This document shows, in pieces, positions 38,200 to 47,085 of a DNA stretch of 64,000 bases. The notes below the pieces were generated by a model. It was not told where the DNA came from. It saw nothing but the letters and a program-made list of their open reading frames with translations, and did not search any database. A program made the translations under genes and the position numbers. Source of the stretch: Hyphomicrobium_A sp963728165 (GTDB taxonomy: Bacteria > Pseudomonadota > Alphaproteobacteria > Rhizobiales > Hyphomicrobiaceae); contig CAVSIY010000004.1 of assembly GCA_963728165.1 (NCBI GenBank), positions 1 to 64,000 of the forward strand, in the 5' to 3' direction. The stretch's first letter is position 1. Each line of letters opens with the position of its first letter.

Positions 38200-38379
38200 A
38201 TGCGGCTCAATCCACCGACCATTGCGATCTTCCTCATCTCGCTGACGCTGGCGCTGTTGGCGCTCATCACCAAGCTCGGCTTCATCGGGGTGCCGCGGTA
38301 TCTGCCGCACCAGGAATTCTGGCTGGCGATCACGGCCTACATCACGCTGATGGTCGGCAATCTCGTGCGCGGTCTCTGA
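38200..38379 (+). CDS. Small membrane protein, two TM helices
   Basis: A 59-residue frame starting at the ATG at 38200 with GGGGGAG eight bases upstream. TM1 is about 8-26 (A-I-F-L-I-S-L-T-L-A-L-L-A-L-I) and TM2 about 40-55 (F-W-L-A-I-T-A-Y-I-T-L-M-V-G), joined by a short loop containing P-R-Y-L-P-H-Q. The good ribosome site and clean TM pattern argue it is real. It is shorter than common gene-calling cut-offs. Function unknown. It converges on the SDR gene after 15 bp. Confidence 0.65.
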   Translation: MRLNPPTIAIFLISLTLALLALITKLGFIGVPRYLPHQEFWLAITAYITLMVGNLVRGL

Positions 38380-38394
38380 GCCGGCACCTTCCCT

Positions 38395-39111
38395 TCACCA
38401 GGGGATCGGCTTCATATCGCGGAAGAATCCGCCGCTTGGACCGTCCTCGGGCAGCGTCGCCAGCCACACCGCCGTCTCAGCCCCCTGCTCGACCGAGCGC
38501 GTCGCGTTTGGACCGCCCAACTGCGTCCTCACCCAGCCGGGGCACATGGAATTGATCTTGATGTTGCCGGGGCCGAGCTCGGCGGCGGTGATGCGCGTCA
38601 GCGCGTTGAGCGCCGCCTTCGACATGCGATAAGCGGGAAAGCCGCCGCCCATGTCGGCAAGCTGGCCGGCGCCCGACGACACATTGACGATGCGCCCGTA
38701 GCCGAGCGTCTTCATGTGCGGGACGACCGCCTGAATGAGCCGCAGCGGGCCCAAGGTGTTGGCCTCGAAGGTCTCGCGCACGAGATCGGCCGGTGCATCG
38801 AGAACGCTCGCATCCTGCGGTGAGAAGCCCTCTTTGAGGATTGCGGCGTTGTTGACCAACACATCGATGCGCCCGTAGAGATCCATCACCTTGGCCACGG
38901 CGGCGCTGACGCTGTCGCCGTCCGTCACGTCGAGCGCGACAACGGCCGGCTCGAGCCCTTCGGACGCAAGCGTGGCCGCGGCCGCGTTTCCCTTCTCCAC
39001 ATTGCGGGCGGTGAGGACGGCGATCAGCCCCTGGCGCGCGAGCTGGCGCACGATCTCCAGCCCGATGCCACGATTGGCCCCGGTGACGACCGCGATCCGT
39101 GTTTCTGCCAT
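38395..39111 (-). CDS. SDR family NAD(P)-dependent oxidoreductase
   Basis: A 238-residue classical short-chain dehydrogenase/reductase. Cofactor motif V-T-G-A-N-R-G-I-G near the N-terminus, D-V-T-D, the V-N-N-A-A stretch, catalytic Ser in V-N-V-S-S-G-A-G and Y-R-M-S-K (Tyr and Lys) are all present. The G-A-N-R-G-I-G type often prefers NADPH. Substrate is not predictable. Start ATG at 39111. Confidence 0.9.
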   Translation of the reverse strand: MAETRIAVVTGANRGIGLEIVRQLARQGLIAVLTARNVEKGNAAAATLASEGLEPAVVALDVTDGDSVSAAVAKVMDLYGRIDVLVNNAAILKEGFSPQDASVLDAPADLVRETFEANTLGPLRLIQAVVPHMKTLGYGRIVNVSSGAGQLADMGGGFPAYRMSKAALNALTRITAAELGPGNIKINSMCPGWVRTQLGGPNATRSVEQGAETAVWLATLPEDGPSGGFFRDMKPIPW

Positions 39112-39283
39112 GCTGCCGCCCCGTCCTTCTTGCCCTTATTTGCAACTTTAGCGCGTTCCGCCATCACGGGCGAAGACAAAGAGCCGGCAGCCGCGGCGCC
39201 GATCGACGGAATTCGCATGGTGCGCACGTTGCTTTGCTCTCGGAGCTGCCCGCTCCCACAACCCCCACAGGATCAGACAGCAG

Positions 39284-39949
39284 ATGTCCCGCACCCTCAC
39301 CCCGCCGATCGGCCGCCGCCATGTCGTCAGGGGGCTCGCGGCGCTCACCACCTTGTCGCTGGTGCCGGGCACGCGCGCGCTTGCGGCACCCGACCTCGTT
39401 GCCACGCCGGCGCAGACCGAAGGTCCCTTCTATCCGACCGACTGGGCGGGCGACGTCGACAACGATCTGGTGCGGGTCACGGGCGAGGCCGCACGCGCGC
39501 AGGGCCGGATCACACACGTCTTGGGCCGCATCCTCGATACCTCCGGCGCCCCCATCCCGGGGGCTGCGATCGAGATCTGGCAGTGCGATGCCACCGGCAT
39601 CTATCGCCACCCGCGCGACACCCACTGGTTCCGCGAGCGCGATCCCGGCTTTCAAGGGCGCGGGCGCACGCTGGCCGGCGCCGACGGCGCTTACGCGTTT
39701 CGCACGATCAAGCCCGTCGCCTATCCGGGCCGCACGCCGCACATCCATTTCGCCATCACCGTGCCTGGGCGCGCGCCGCTCATCACGCAGATGTACGTTG
39801 CAGGCGAGCCGCTGAACGCGCGCGACGGCGTCCTCAACGGCATCCGCGATGCGCGCCAGCGCGACAGCGTCATCGTCAAGCTGGAGCCGGGCGACCGGCT
39901 GGAGACCCAGGCGCTGGTCGGCACCTTCGACATCGTGCTCGGCGGCTAG
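39284..39949 (+). CDS. Intradiol ring-cleavage dioxygenase, Tat-exported (protocatechuate dioxygenase-like)
   Basis: A 221-residue protein with a twin-arginine leader (G-R-R-H-V-V-R-G-L-A-A-L) and the intradiol dioxygenase fold: T-E-G-P-F-Y-P, G-x-I-L-D-T-S-G-A-P-I-P-G-A-A-I-E-I-W-Q-C-D, iron ligand Tyr in G-I-Y-R-H-P and V-A-Y-P-G-R-T-P-H-I-H-F supplying another Tyr and the His pair. Such enzymes cleave catecholic rings. A Tat-exported single-subunit member is unlike cytoplasmic PcaGH, so the substrate is uncertain. No pathway genes are adjacent. Confidence 0.88.
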   Translation: MSRTLTPPIGRRHVVRGLAALTTLSLVPGTRALAAPDLVATPAQTEGPFYPTDWAGDVDNDLVRVTGEAARAQGRITHVLGRILDTSGAPIPGAAIEIWQCDATGIYRHPRDTHWFRERDPGFQGRGRTLAGADGAYAFRTIKPVAYPGRTPHIHFAITVPGRAPLITQMYVAGEPLNARDGVLNGIRDARQRDSVIVKLEPGDRLETQALVGTFDIVLGG

Positions 39950-39990
39950 TGTGATGATCGAGAAATTCGCCATTGCCCGCAGCGCGCCTT

Positions 39991-40779
39991 TCAGCGCCCC
40001 GCGATCCCGATGAACAGCCCGATAAACAGCACGGCGAAGGAGATAGCGGCAGCCACGGCGATCCTCTCGCGCGAGGGCGTCGGCGGCATCGCCATGGGGC
40101 CTTTCTTCTTCGTTGCGGGAGCCCCGCCGGGAGCCGGCACGGTCATCATGCCGTGCTTCAAGTGGTTGGAGACGAGCCACCAGTTCATCGGATAGGCCGC
40201 CGCGAAGCCCACCATCAGCGCGATCGACATGCGGAACCAGAAGAGGCCGTGCGCGGGATCGTGCGCCTCGGGAACGCCCCGCCAGGCGAGCACCATCACG
40301 GGAATCATGCCGCCCATCAGGCAGTTCATCGACAACAGCTCGGGAATGAACGTGCTCTCCAGCGAGCGCCGGTAGGAGCCGCCCGCCATGTCCTTCATGA
40401 ACAGCGCCTGGAAGATGGTCCACCCGAAGGCGAAGCCGAGCACGTATTCCAAGCCGATCTCGGCCAACAGCGGCAGCGCCACCAGCGCCCCGATCACGGC
40501 GCCCGCCAGGATGCCGACGCCGTCGCCGGCGACGCAGTGCATGGTCGAGCCCAAGACCTGGCGCCAGCGCACAGCGACGAAACGCTCGTGCTCGGCGGGC
40601 GAATGCTGGCGGCAGCCGAAAACGTAGAGCAGCGCCCCGATCGGCCCGGCGTAGAGCGTCAACAGGACGAAGGCCCACTTGAGCACCGGATGCTCCGGCG
40701 TGTGCCGGATGTCGATGGCCACGTAGAGCACCGACATCGCCGTCAGCACGAACCAGAGCATCATCGCGCTTTCGAGCAT
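39991..40779 (-). CDS. DUF4396 domain-containing membrane protein
   Basis: About 262 residues with six or so TM segments and DUF4396 features: Y-A-G-P-I-G-A-L-L-Y-V near the N-terminus, H-C-V-A-G-D-G-V-G, F-M-K-D-M-A-G-G, M-N-C-L-M-G-G-M-I-P-V-M and A-A-Y-P-M-N-W-W-L. The family's role is unknown. Start at M-L-E-S-A-M-M-L-W; 13 upstream codons seem spurious. It lies 96 bp downstream of the cytochrome c gene on the same strand, so may be co-transcribed under the FNR-like site. Confidence 0.85.
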   Translation of the reverse strand: MLESAMMLWFVLTAMSVLYVAIDIRHTPEHPVLKWAFVLLTLYAGPIGALLYVFGCRQHSPAEHERFVAVRWRQVLGSTMHCVAGDGVGILAGAVIGALVALPLLAEIGLEYVLGFAFGWTIFQALFMKDMAGGSYRRSLESTFIPELLSMNCLMGGMIPVMVLAWRGVPEAHDPAHGLFWFRMSIALMVGFAAAYPMNWWLVSNHLKHGMMTVPAPGGAPATKKKGPMAMPPTPSRERIAVAAAISFAVLFIGLFIGIAGR

Positions 40780-40875
40780 GCGACCCCCGCGTGCGGCAGC
40801 TGCGGCGCCCTCGATCACGGCGCCTACGCATCACAGGGTATAGCTTGAGTCGCCGCGCGAAGCGCCCTTTGCGGC

Positions 40876-41313
40876 CTATTTCTCCTGAATGCTCTCGAGG
40901 TAGTGGGTCAGCTCCAGGATGCGCACGTGCGGCGGCAGGAAGCCCCATTCCTTCTCCTCGCCGCTGAGCCGGCGCCAGAAATCGGGCATCTGGAAGGTCT
41001 CGTGCCCCGGTACCTGGGTCTTGCCGGCGATGATGCGATAGACCCGCCAGAAAGGAAAAATGCCGCCGTTGGCAGAGGCGATCGCCGTCAGGTCGGCGGG
41101 CGGCTTGACGAGCATCTTGGCCATGGGCCCATCGCCCTTGCCGCTGTCGCCGTGACAGGCCGAGCATTGCCAGTCGTAATCGCTCTTGCCCTCGCCGATC
41201 ACCTGCTCTTCGGGCTTATCCTGCGCGAGGCCCGGTGCGACCGCGCCGAAGAGCAACCCTGCGCTCAGGAGCACGGCACGGATGGGACCTGGGATTTTCT
41301 GGGTGCACATCAT
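40876..41313 (-). CDS. Cytochrome c (class I type, exported)
   Basis: A 145-residue protein with signal peptide (I-R-A-V-L-L-S-A-G-L-L-F-G-A-V-A-P-G-L-A) and heme-binding C-S-A-C-H in W-Q-C-S-A-C-H-G-D-S-G-K-G-D-G. A methionine in K-M-L or Q-M-P could be the axial ligand. It is a small periplasmic or membrane-associated electron carrier. GGGAGG lies upstream of the ATG at 41313. An FNR/FixK-type box (TTGATCCAGCTCAA) lies about 90 bp upstream. Confidence 0.88.
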   Translation of the reverse strand: MMCTQKIPGPIRAVLLSAGLLFGAVAPGLAQDKPEEQVIGEGKSDYDWQCSACHGDSGKGDGPMAKMLVKPPADLTAIASANGGIFPFWRVYRIIAGKTQVPGHETFQMPDFWRRLSGEEKEWGFLPPHVRILELTHYLESIQEK

Positions 41314-41401
41314 GAAACTCTTTACCTCCCTGCTCGACGTCGCGGGACCTTCGTTGCCAGATCATACGAGGCGAGCCTGCCCCGCCGATATATGGCGATC
41401 C

Positions 41402-41415
41402 TTGATCCAGCTCAA
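41402..41415. promoter_or_regulatory. FNR/FixK-like binding site
   Basis: TTGATCCAGCTCAA is a 13/14 match to the FNR/FixK/Anr consensus TTGAT-N4-ATCAA. It is upstream of the cytochrome c gene (minus strand). A good -10 TATGAT lies at 41366-41361, placing the box centre near -54. That is not the textbook -41.5 or -61.5, so function is plausible but not certain. Confidence 0.5.
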
Positions 41416-41448
41416 ACATACGCGCTGCGCCGGGCGCATGGATTAACG

Positions 41449-41613
41449 ATGCCGGTCGTGGGGGCTCCGCTTGCCGGCGTCGTATTTGCGATCGAGGAGA
41501 TGAGCCGGAGCTTCGAGGCGCGGACCAGCAGCTTGATCGTAGGCGCCGCAATCCTCGCAGGTCTTACAGCGCAGGTCCTGCTCGGCGGCTACATACTCCG
41601 CGCTCAGGCGTAG
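41449..41613 (+). pseudogene. Fragment of a second ClC chloride channel gene
   Basis: A plus-strand stretch encodes about 50 residues, M-P-V-V-G-A-P-L-A-G-V-V-F-A-I-E-E-M then S-R-S-F-E-A-R-T-S-S, which resembles the conserved central helices of ClC channels (G-x-P-L-A-G-x-x-F-A-x-E-E) followed by another TM-like segment. No upstream or downstream ClC sequence continues in frame. The complete ClC gene on the other strand overlaps its stop. I read it as a relic of another ClC paralogue. Confidence 0.72.
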
Positions 41614-43412
41614 TGATTGGCGATGACGGCGCTGGCGATCTCGGACGCGGCGATGACGCCGACCACATCCTCCGGCCGGGGAATGCGCACCCGGTTATTG
41701 ACGATGATCGCCCGGCCGCGGCCGCGCCGGTTCATGCGGCTGATGATCGTGTTGAGGATGGCGGTGTCGGGCGAAATGACGAAATCCTCCTCCGTCACCT
41801 CGTTCAGTGTCTGACCGGCATAGCGGTCCGGCGCATAGGACCCGGCGGCAAGCCGCGCCACGCCAGCGATGCGCGGGCCGTCGGAAACGATGATATGGGC
41901 CAATGGTCTGTCGGCGATGGCCGCGAGCGCGTCGGCGATCGAGGTCGTGATCGGCAGCACGATGAAATCCTGGTTCATCAGCTCGCGCGCCTGGCGGACG
42001 AGGTACATGTTGGTGTGGCGGATGGTCGGGATCGGCTGGCCGCGATGGCGCAGCTTGACGGTGTAGATGTTCTCCACGATCAGCTCCCGCCGCACGCCGG
42101 TGGCGAGCGCCACGGCGACCACCAGCGGCACGATGACGTTGTAGTCGCGCGTCATCTCGAAAATCATGACGATGGCGGTCATCGAGGCGCCGGTCGCCCC
42201 GCCGACGACGGCACCCATGCCGACGACGGCGAACTCGATCACCGAGAAGCCCTGGTTGGGGAAGAGATAGGCGCCGAGCGTGCCGAAGGCGGCGCCGAGC
42301 GTGGCGCCGATGAACAGCGACGGCGAGAACACCCCGCCAGAGGCGCCCGAACCGAGGCTGACCGAGGTGGCGAACAGCTTGCCTACGAAGAGCGCCACCA
42401 GGAGGCCGAAGCCGATGGTGTCGCCGTTGAGGATTGACTGGATGGTGGCGTAGCCGACGCCCGCCGTGTGCGGTTGGCCGGTGGTCAGCTCGAAAGCGTA
42501 GAACAGCACGCCAATCATAAGCATGCCGATCATGTTCTGCGTGTAGGCGTTGCCGGGCAGCTTCGGGAAGATGTCCTCGCACCAGGCGAGGAAGCGAATG
42601 AAGGCCCACGAAGCGACGCCGGCGGCGAGCCCGAGCAGGCCGAAAGAGCCGAGGACGAGCGGGTTCTCGATGGCAAACCCGCGGGGGAACGCCGCCTCGG
42701 GCACGTAGAAGGCGGGGGCGAGGCCGAAGACATGGCGCGCAATCGAGGTGGCGGCGGTGGTCGCCACCACAACCGGCAGGAAGGTGCGGTTGCTGACCTC
42801 GGGCAGGAGCAGCTCGACCGCGAAGAGCACGCCGCCGAGCGGCGTGTTGAAGGTGGCGGCGATGCCTGCCCCCGCACCGGCGGAAAGCAGCGTGATCTTC
42901 TGCCAGCGGGCGAGCTGCAGCTTGCGCGCCAGCGTCGAGCCGAAGGAGGCGCCGATCTGGATGATCGGCCCCTCGCGGCCGACCGAGGCGCCGGAGCCGA
43001 TGGAGATGGCCGAGGCGATCGACTTCACCACGGCGACGATGCCGCGCACGTTCCCCTTGTTGTGGTAGACGGCGTACATCACCTCCGGCACGCCGTGGCC
43101 CTTGGCCTCGGGTGCGAAGGTCTGCACCAGCCACACCACGACAAGACCGCCGATGACCGGCGCCAGGATGATGAGCGGCCCCCACGGGCTCGCGGGGTCG
43201 AAGACGTTGGCGTCGTAGGAGAGGAAGCTGAACTTGCCGAGGAAGAAGAGGTTGTGGACCACCGCGATCATGTAGCGGAAGACCACCGCGCCGAGGGCGG
43301 CAACGACACCGATAATGAAGGCCAGAACGACGAGGACGGGGAGCGAAAGCGTGCGGTCTTCCCCGGCAAACTCCGCAGGCGCTGCCGGGATGGGGATGGT
43401 CGTGTCGGTCAT
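41604..43412 (-). CDS. ClC family chloride channel/transporter with CBS domains
   Basis: A 602-residue protein with an N-terminal TM bundle and ClC selectivity motifs: G-S-G-A-S-V-G-R-E-G-P (gating Glu), G-A-G-A-G-I-A-A-T-F-N-T-P-L-G-G-V-L-F-A-V-E, and G-S-G-A-S-G-G-V-F-S-P-S-L-F. Two C-terminal CBS domains (about 460-595) could sense nucleotides. It may be a Cl-/H+ exchanger or channel. Its stop overlaps by 10 bp the remnant of another ClC gene on the plus strand. ATG at 43412 has no clear Shine-Dalgarno. Confidence 0.92.
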   Translation of the reverse strand: MTDTTIPIPAAPAEFAGEDRTLSLPVLVVLAFIIGVVAALGAVVFRYMIAVVHNLFFLGKFSFLSYDANVFDPASPWGPLIILAPVIGGLVVVWLVQTFAPEAKGHGVPEVMYAVYHNKGNVRGIVAVVKSIASAISIGSGASVGREGPIIQIGASFGSTLARKLQLARWQKITLLSAGAGAGIAATFNTPLGGVLFAVELLLPEVSNRTFLPVVVATTAATSIARHVFGLAPAFYVPEAAFPRGFAIENPLVLGSFGLLGLAAGVASWAFIRFLAWCEDIFPKLPGNAYTQNMIGMLMIGVLFYAFELTTGQPHTAGVGYATIQSILNGDTIGFGLLVALFVGKLFATSVSLGSGASGGVFSPSLFIGATLGAAFGTLGAYLFPNQGFSVIEFAVVGMGAVVGGATGASMTAIVMIFEMTRDYNVIVPLVVAVALATGVRRELIVENIYTVKLRHRGQPIPTIRHTNMYLVRQARELMNQDFIVLPITTSIADALAAIADRPLAHIIVSDGPRIAGVARLAAGSYAPDRYAGQTLNEVTEEDFVISPDTAILNTIISRMNRRGRGRAIIVNNRVRIPRPEDVVGVIAASEIASAVIANHYA

Positions 43413-44041
43413 CTGATATCGCTAGAGGGTGGGCGGAAGGTGGCGCCGTGGTGGAGCTTTACGGCCGCCGGGTCAAGGGTGGAAGCTACTCTTTTGGACG
43501 CGTTCATTGGACGCGTTTGCCGGATCGCCAGCGATGGAACGTGGTTCGGCACAGGCTAAGAGCAGGTGCGCACAGATGATCAACCACGAAGGCGTTTGCC
43601 GGCAGCTCTCGAGGTGGTTTCTGCCGAAGCGGAAATCGTGATCGTTGTGACCTGGATCAGACAGGCCGGTAAAAAAGTTGTCCGGCTCAGAGCTAGGCAC
43701 GTGACGCACTCTGGCGCAAATGTCCGTCCCACGTGGCACAGGCAACCGCGTAAACCATACGCGAGCCGATGAAACCGCAATTATTGGCACAGTTGCCGGT
43801 GTGGGAAGCCTCGTGGCGCCGCATGCGTGCACCGGCGCCGCTTCATGTGCGTCCTCCGTCCGCGCTCCCCGCCCGCGATCGTGCAAAATCGCTGCAATTG
43901 CGCTTGGCATTGAGCGCATCGCAAGAACCACGTTTTCAGACTTGCGGGCTTCCTATCGCATCCTGGTCTGCGTCAGCGGGCAGCACGCCTGGCTGCGCAG
44001 CGCCAAGCAAGGAAACGCGTTAGAAGAAGAAGGAGCACTCC
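43413..44041. other. Intergenic, no gene supported
   Basis: 629 bp between the divergent ClC start and the Cys-rich protein start. Frames on both strands are open but none resembles a known family. The final 20 bp contain the AAGGAG of the next gene. Confidence 0.45.
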
Positions 44042-44326
44042 ATGAAGAGGTTGATGGTCGGGGCGGCTGCGCTCGCCCTCCTGGCGGCGCCGGCGTTCGC
44101 GCAGACGACGCAGTTCATGATCTCGGGCGCGCCGGTCACCGTCGGGGCCATGCCGGCCAGCGAGGGCAACGGCTACTCGGTCTATCACTACCGCAAGAAG
44201 GGCGGCGCAGGCTCGGTCAACGTCAACTGCCTGTGCGACGGCGCCAAGGCGACGAGCGGCACGTGCGACAACGTGCAGTACCAGTGCAACTGCCCGAGCG
44301 GCAAGCTCGTCTGCAGCGGCAGCTGA
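44042..44326 (+). CDS. Small exported cysteine-rich hypothetical protein
   Basis: A 94-residue protein with signal peptide (L-M-V-G-A-A-A-L-A-L-L-A-A-P-A-F-A) and an AAGGAG before its ATG. The mature half is Gly-rich and ends with six cysteines: N-C-L-C-D-G-A, G-T-C-D, Y-Q-C-N-C and V-C-S-G-S. The pattern suggests disulfides or metal binding. No family recognised. A strong hairpin lies 28 bp after the stop. Confidence 0.65.
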   Translation: MKRLMVGAAALALLAAPAFAQTTQFMISGAPVTVGAMPASEGNGYSVYHYRKKGGAGSVNVNCLCDGAKATSGTCDNVQYQCNCPSGKLVCSGS

Positions 44327-44353
44327 GGCGCGGCTAAGCAGGCGGCGTAGGCC

Positions 44354-44377
44354 GGCGGCGCGCTTTGGTGCGCCGCC
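44354..44377 (+). terminator. Terminator-like hairpin after Cys-rich gene
   Basis: Perfect 8-bp stem GGCGGCGC/GCGCCGCC with an 8-base loop (GCTTTGGT) soon after the stop. T-rich sequence follows about 20 bases later, so termination is likely but not textbook. Confidence 0.55.
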
Positions 44378-44456
44378 GCCCGCGCTGATCCGCTCTCGTT
44401 TTCTCTTTATTGCTTTGACGGCATCGGGCAAGCGACGGCCGGCAGCGTTTGCGGGG

Positions 44457-44481
44457 CCCCGACCCGGCTGCCGGGTCGGGG
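44457..44481 (-). terminator. Terminator-like hairpin after pirin gene
   Basis: An 11-bp perfect stem CCCCGACCCGG/CCGGGTCGGGG with a CTG loop, 8 bp beyond the pirin stop on the minus strand. There is no T-run. With the hairpin at 44354 it separates two convergent genes. Confidence 0.55.
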
Positions 44482-44488
44482 CGCATGG

Positions 44489-45193
44489 TCACTTTGCCAT
44501 GTCGAAGACCAGCATCTCAGCATCCTTAGACGTCCCGACGAGCTCAAGCGCGCCCGGGTCCGAAACGGCAACACCGTCGCCGGGATAGAGCTGGTCGCCG
44601 TTGAGCGTCGCCGTTCCCGTGGCAACCTGCACCCAGGCGCTGCGCCCGGCCTTGAGCGTATGCGTCACCGCCTCGCCCTCGCCCAGCAGCGCGGCATAGA
44701 GGTCGACGTCCTGATGGATCGTCACCGAGCCCTCGCGCCCGTCGCGCGACCCGACGAGGCGCAGACGCCCCCGCTTCTCCTCGGGCGCAAACGTCTTCTG
44801 CTCGTAGCCGGGCTCCAGTCCTGCCTTCTCCGGAACGATCCAGATCTGCAGAAAGTGCACCGGCTCCGTCTTCGACGCATTGAACTCGCTGTGGCGGATG
44901 CCCGAGCCAGCCGACATGCGCTGCACGTCCCCTGGCCGGATGACAGAGCCGGTGCCGAGGCTGTCCTTGTGGGCGAGCGCACCCTCCAGCACGTAGGACA
45001 CGATCTCCATGTCGCCGTGCGGATGGGTGGGAAAGCCGCCGCCCGGCGCCACGCGGTCGTCGTTGATGACGCGCAAGGGGCCGAAGCCCATGTGCTCGGG
45101 GTCGTAGTAGTGGCCGAAGGAGAAGCTGTGGCGGCTGTCGAGCCAACCCAGGTTGGCACGCCCGCGCTCCTCGGCTTTGCGAAGGGTCAGCAT
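44489..45193 (-). CDS. Pirin family protein (YhhW-type)
   Basis: A 234-residue bicupin pirin. Start M-L-T-L-R-K-A-E-E-R-G. N-cupin metal residues in F-P-T-H-P-H-G-D-M-E-I and H-S-E-F-N provide His, His, His and Glu. Other family marks are F-G-P-L-R-V-I-N-D-D-R-V and R-P-G-D-V-Q-R-M-S-A-G-S-G. Pirins of this class have quercetin dioxygenase activity in E. coli YhhW; the physiological role is unclear. It is divergent from a LysR regulator gene, a frequent pairing suggesting regulation by it. Confidence 0.92.
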   Translation of the reverse strand: MLTLRKAEERGRANLGWLDSRHSFSFGHYYDPEHMGFGPLRVINDDRVAPGGGFPTHPHGDMEIVSYVLEGALAHKDSLGTGSVIRPGDVQRMSAGSGIRHSEFNASKTEPVHFLQIWIVPEKAGLEPGYEQKTFAPEEKRGRLRLVGSRDGREGSVTIHQDVDLYAALLGEGEAVTHTLKAGRSAWVQVATGTATLNGDQLYPGDGVAVSDPGALELVGTSKDAEMLVFDMAK

Positions 45194-45314
45194 GGTTGTC
45201 TCTCCTCTGCTGGGGCCGGTTCACCGAGCCGGCCTGTCGCGTCTAGATATCGGTCGTTGACGCGGGCCGTGCAATCTACGAAGAAATAGCCAGTCTGGTT
45301 CCGAATTGGATACA

Positions 45315-46220
45315 ATGGACAAGCTCGATGCCATGAACGCCTTTGCCAAGGTGGTGGCCGCCGGCAGCTACGCCGAGGCCGCGCGCCGCCTCGGCCTCAC
45401 GCGCTCCGCCGTCAGCAAGGCCGTCATGGAGCTGGAGAGCCTCATGGGCGCGCGCCTCTTGGACCGCACCACGCGCCGCGTCGCGCCCACCGAAGCTGGC
45501 CGCGCCTACTACGAGCGCTGCGTATCGATCCTCGCCGACGTGGAGGAGACCGAGATGCAGATCTCGCGCCTCAACGATGCACCGCGCGGCGTCTTGAAGA
45601 TCAACGCGCCGATGTCGTTCGGCACGCGCTATCTCGGCGGCGCCGTCGCCGACTTCATGGCGCGCTATCCGGAGCTGCAAATAGAGCTCATTCTCAACGA
45701 CCGCATCATCGACCCGCTGGAGGAAGGGGTCGATATTACCGTGCGCATCGGCGCGCTCGCCAATTCCAGCCTCATCGCCCGCCGCCTCGCACCGGCACGC
45801 CTGGTGCTCGCGGCCGCGCCTCGCTACCTCGCTCAGCACGGCACGCCGCAGACGCCAGAGGACCTCGGGCACCATCGCTGCCTCACCTACGGCCACATGG
45901 CGGCGACGCACCGTTGGACGCTGACGCGTGACGGCGAGACCATCACCGTTCCGGTCAACTCGCGGCTGTGCTCCAACAACGGCGATGTGTTGCGCTCTGC
46001 GGCGTTGAGCGGCATCGGCATCACCAGCCTGCCCACCTTCCTAATCGGCCCCGACATCGCCGCGGGCCGGCTCAAGGTGGTGCTGGCCGCCATGTCCCCG
46101 GCGCCGCTCGGCCTCTATGCGCTCTACGCGCCCAACCGCTACCTCGCCGCCAAGACGCGCGTGTTCATCGATTTCCTGGTGGAGCGCTTTGGCGACGCCC
46201 CCGCGTGGGATGCGTTTTAG
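45315..46220 (+). CDS. LysR family transcriptional regulator
   Basis: A 301-residue LTTR. The N-terminal winged helix has F-A-K-V-V-A-A-G-S-Y-A-E-A-A-R-R-L-G-L-T and S-A-V-S-K-A-V-M-E-L-E; the substrate-binding domain follows (about 90-295). It resembles the CrgA/AaeR-like subgroup. I use the ATG at 45315; a TTG nine bases earlier is possible. It is transcribed divergently from the pirin gene across a 121-bp intergenic that should contain its operator. Confidence 0.9.
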   Translation: MDKLDAMNAFAKVVAAGSYAEAARRLGLTRSAVSKAVMELESLMGARLLDRTTRRVAPTEAGRAYYERCVSILADVEETEMQISRLNDAPRGVLKINAPMSFGTRYLGGAVADFMARYPELQIELILNDRIIDPLEEGVDITVRIGALANSSLIARRLAPARLVLAAAPRYLAQHGTPQTPEDLGHHRCLTYGHMAATHRWTLTRDGETITVPVNSRLCSNNGDVLRSAALSGIGITSLPTFLIGPDIAAGRLKVVLAAMSPAPLGLYALYAPNRYLAAKTRVFIDFLVERFGDAPAWDAF

Positions 46221-46771
46221 CTCGCGCGGTCTTGGGCTGGGCAGGGTGTGCCTTCGTCGTGGTGCCATCGTGTCGTCCAAACGCCTTTTGCCTCGCGGGC
46301 GGAACCCCGAGGGTTTGTCAGAGAGCAAGGGAGCGCGGGCGCCGAAGCACTGCGATCCTGTCGCGACGAACGGGCAGCGCTTCAGCGCCCGCGCCGGTTG
46401 CTTGCCGTGCCGAGGGTGCGATCACATCGTCAGCGGGCCTTCGGTCCGGCTCTCGCTCGCTTCGGGAGAGCCTCTCGCGTCCAGGACCTCGAGCTGCTGC
46501 GCGCCAAATCATGGAGCGCCGCTGCGCGACGGGCGTCCGTGCAGGATGTTGCCAAGCCTGCACAGCCTCGATCCGCGGCCCCGGAATCCGAGGCGAGCTA
46601 AGCCTCGCGTCAGACGCCCACGACGGTGCAGACGCCTGCCTCAACCGGGTCACCGCCCCCGCCCCGCACGGCCGCTCAGCTGATGCGTCCCATGTGGACA
46701 GGGGTGAGCGGAGTATGGGGGAGGCGTGAGGGGGCGGGGATTAGTTTTCAGCGACCGCGCCCAATCAAATC

Positions 46772-46926
46772 CGTCATCCCCGCGCAGGCGGGGACCCAGT
46801 CATGCATTGGGATGCGACACGACGAAGGATGTCACGACAGCGCGAGATGCAGAGGGAATACACGAGCCTCATCGTCAGATATGGGGCGGAGTGTACTAGG
46901 TCCCCGCCTCCGCGGGGATGACGTCG
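46772..46926. repeat. REP-like doublet 1
   Basis: Two inverted copies: CGTCATCCCCGCGCAGGCGG... at 46772-46799 and ...GGTCCCCGCCTCCGCGGGGATGACG at 46899-46926. Each is a palindrome (CCCCGCgcaGGCGGGG type). Head-to-head pairs like this are known as BIME-type repeats in bacteria. Confidence 0.75.
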
Positions 46927-47085
46927 AGAGGAGGCGGCGGCGCGCCGACCCACCACCGTCATCGCGCTGACGAGCGCGATCCACGCAAGTCGCCGCGAAC
47001 GCAACGTCAGCGCTTCTCGCACTTTGATCGCCGCAAGTGTCAGCGCAGCGCTCACATTCACCAGAAGCGCTTGCTGAAGCTGGCG

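Noticed and set aside
46248..46683. Open frames after the LysR gene, candidate gene or structured RNA
   Set aside because: No recognised protein or RNA motif (not tmRNA, RNase P or SRP RNA), and no ribosome site.
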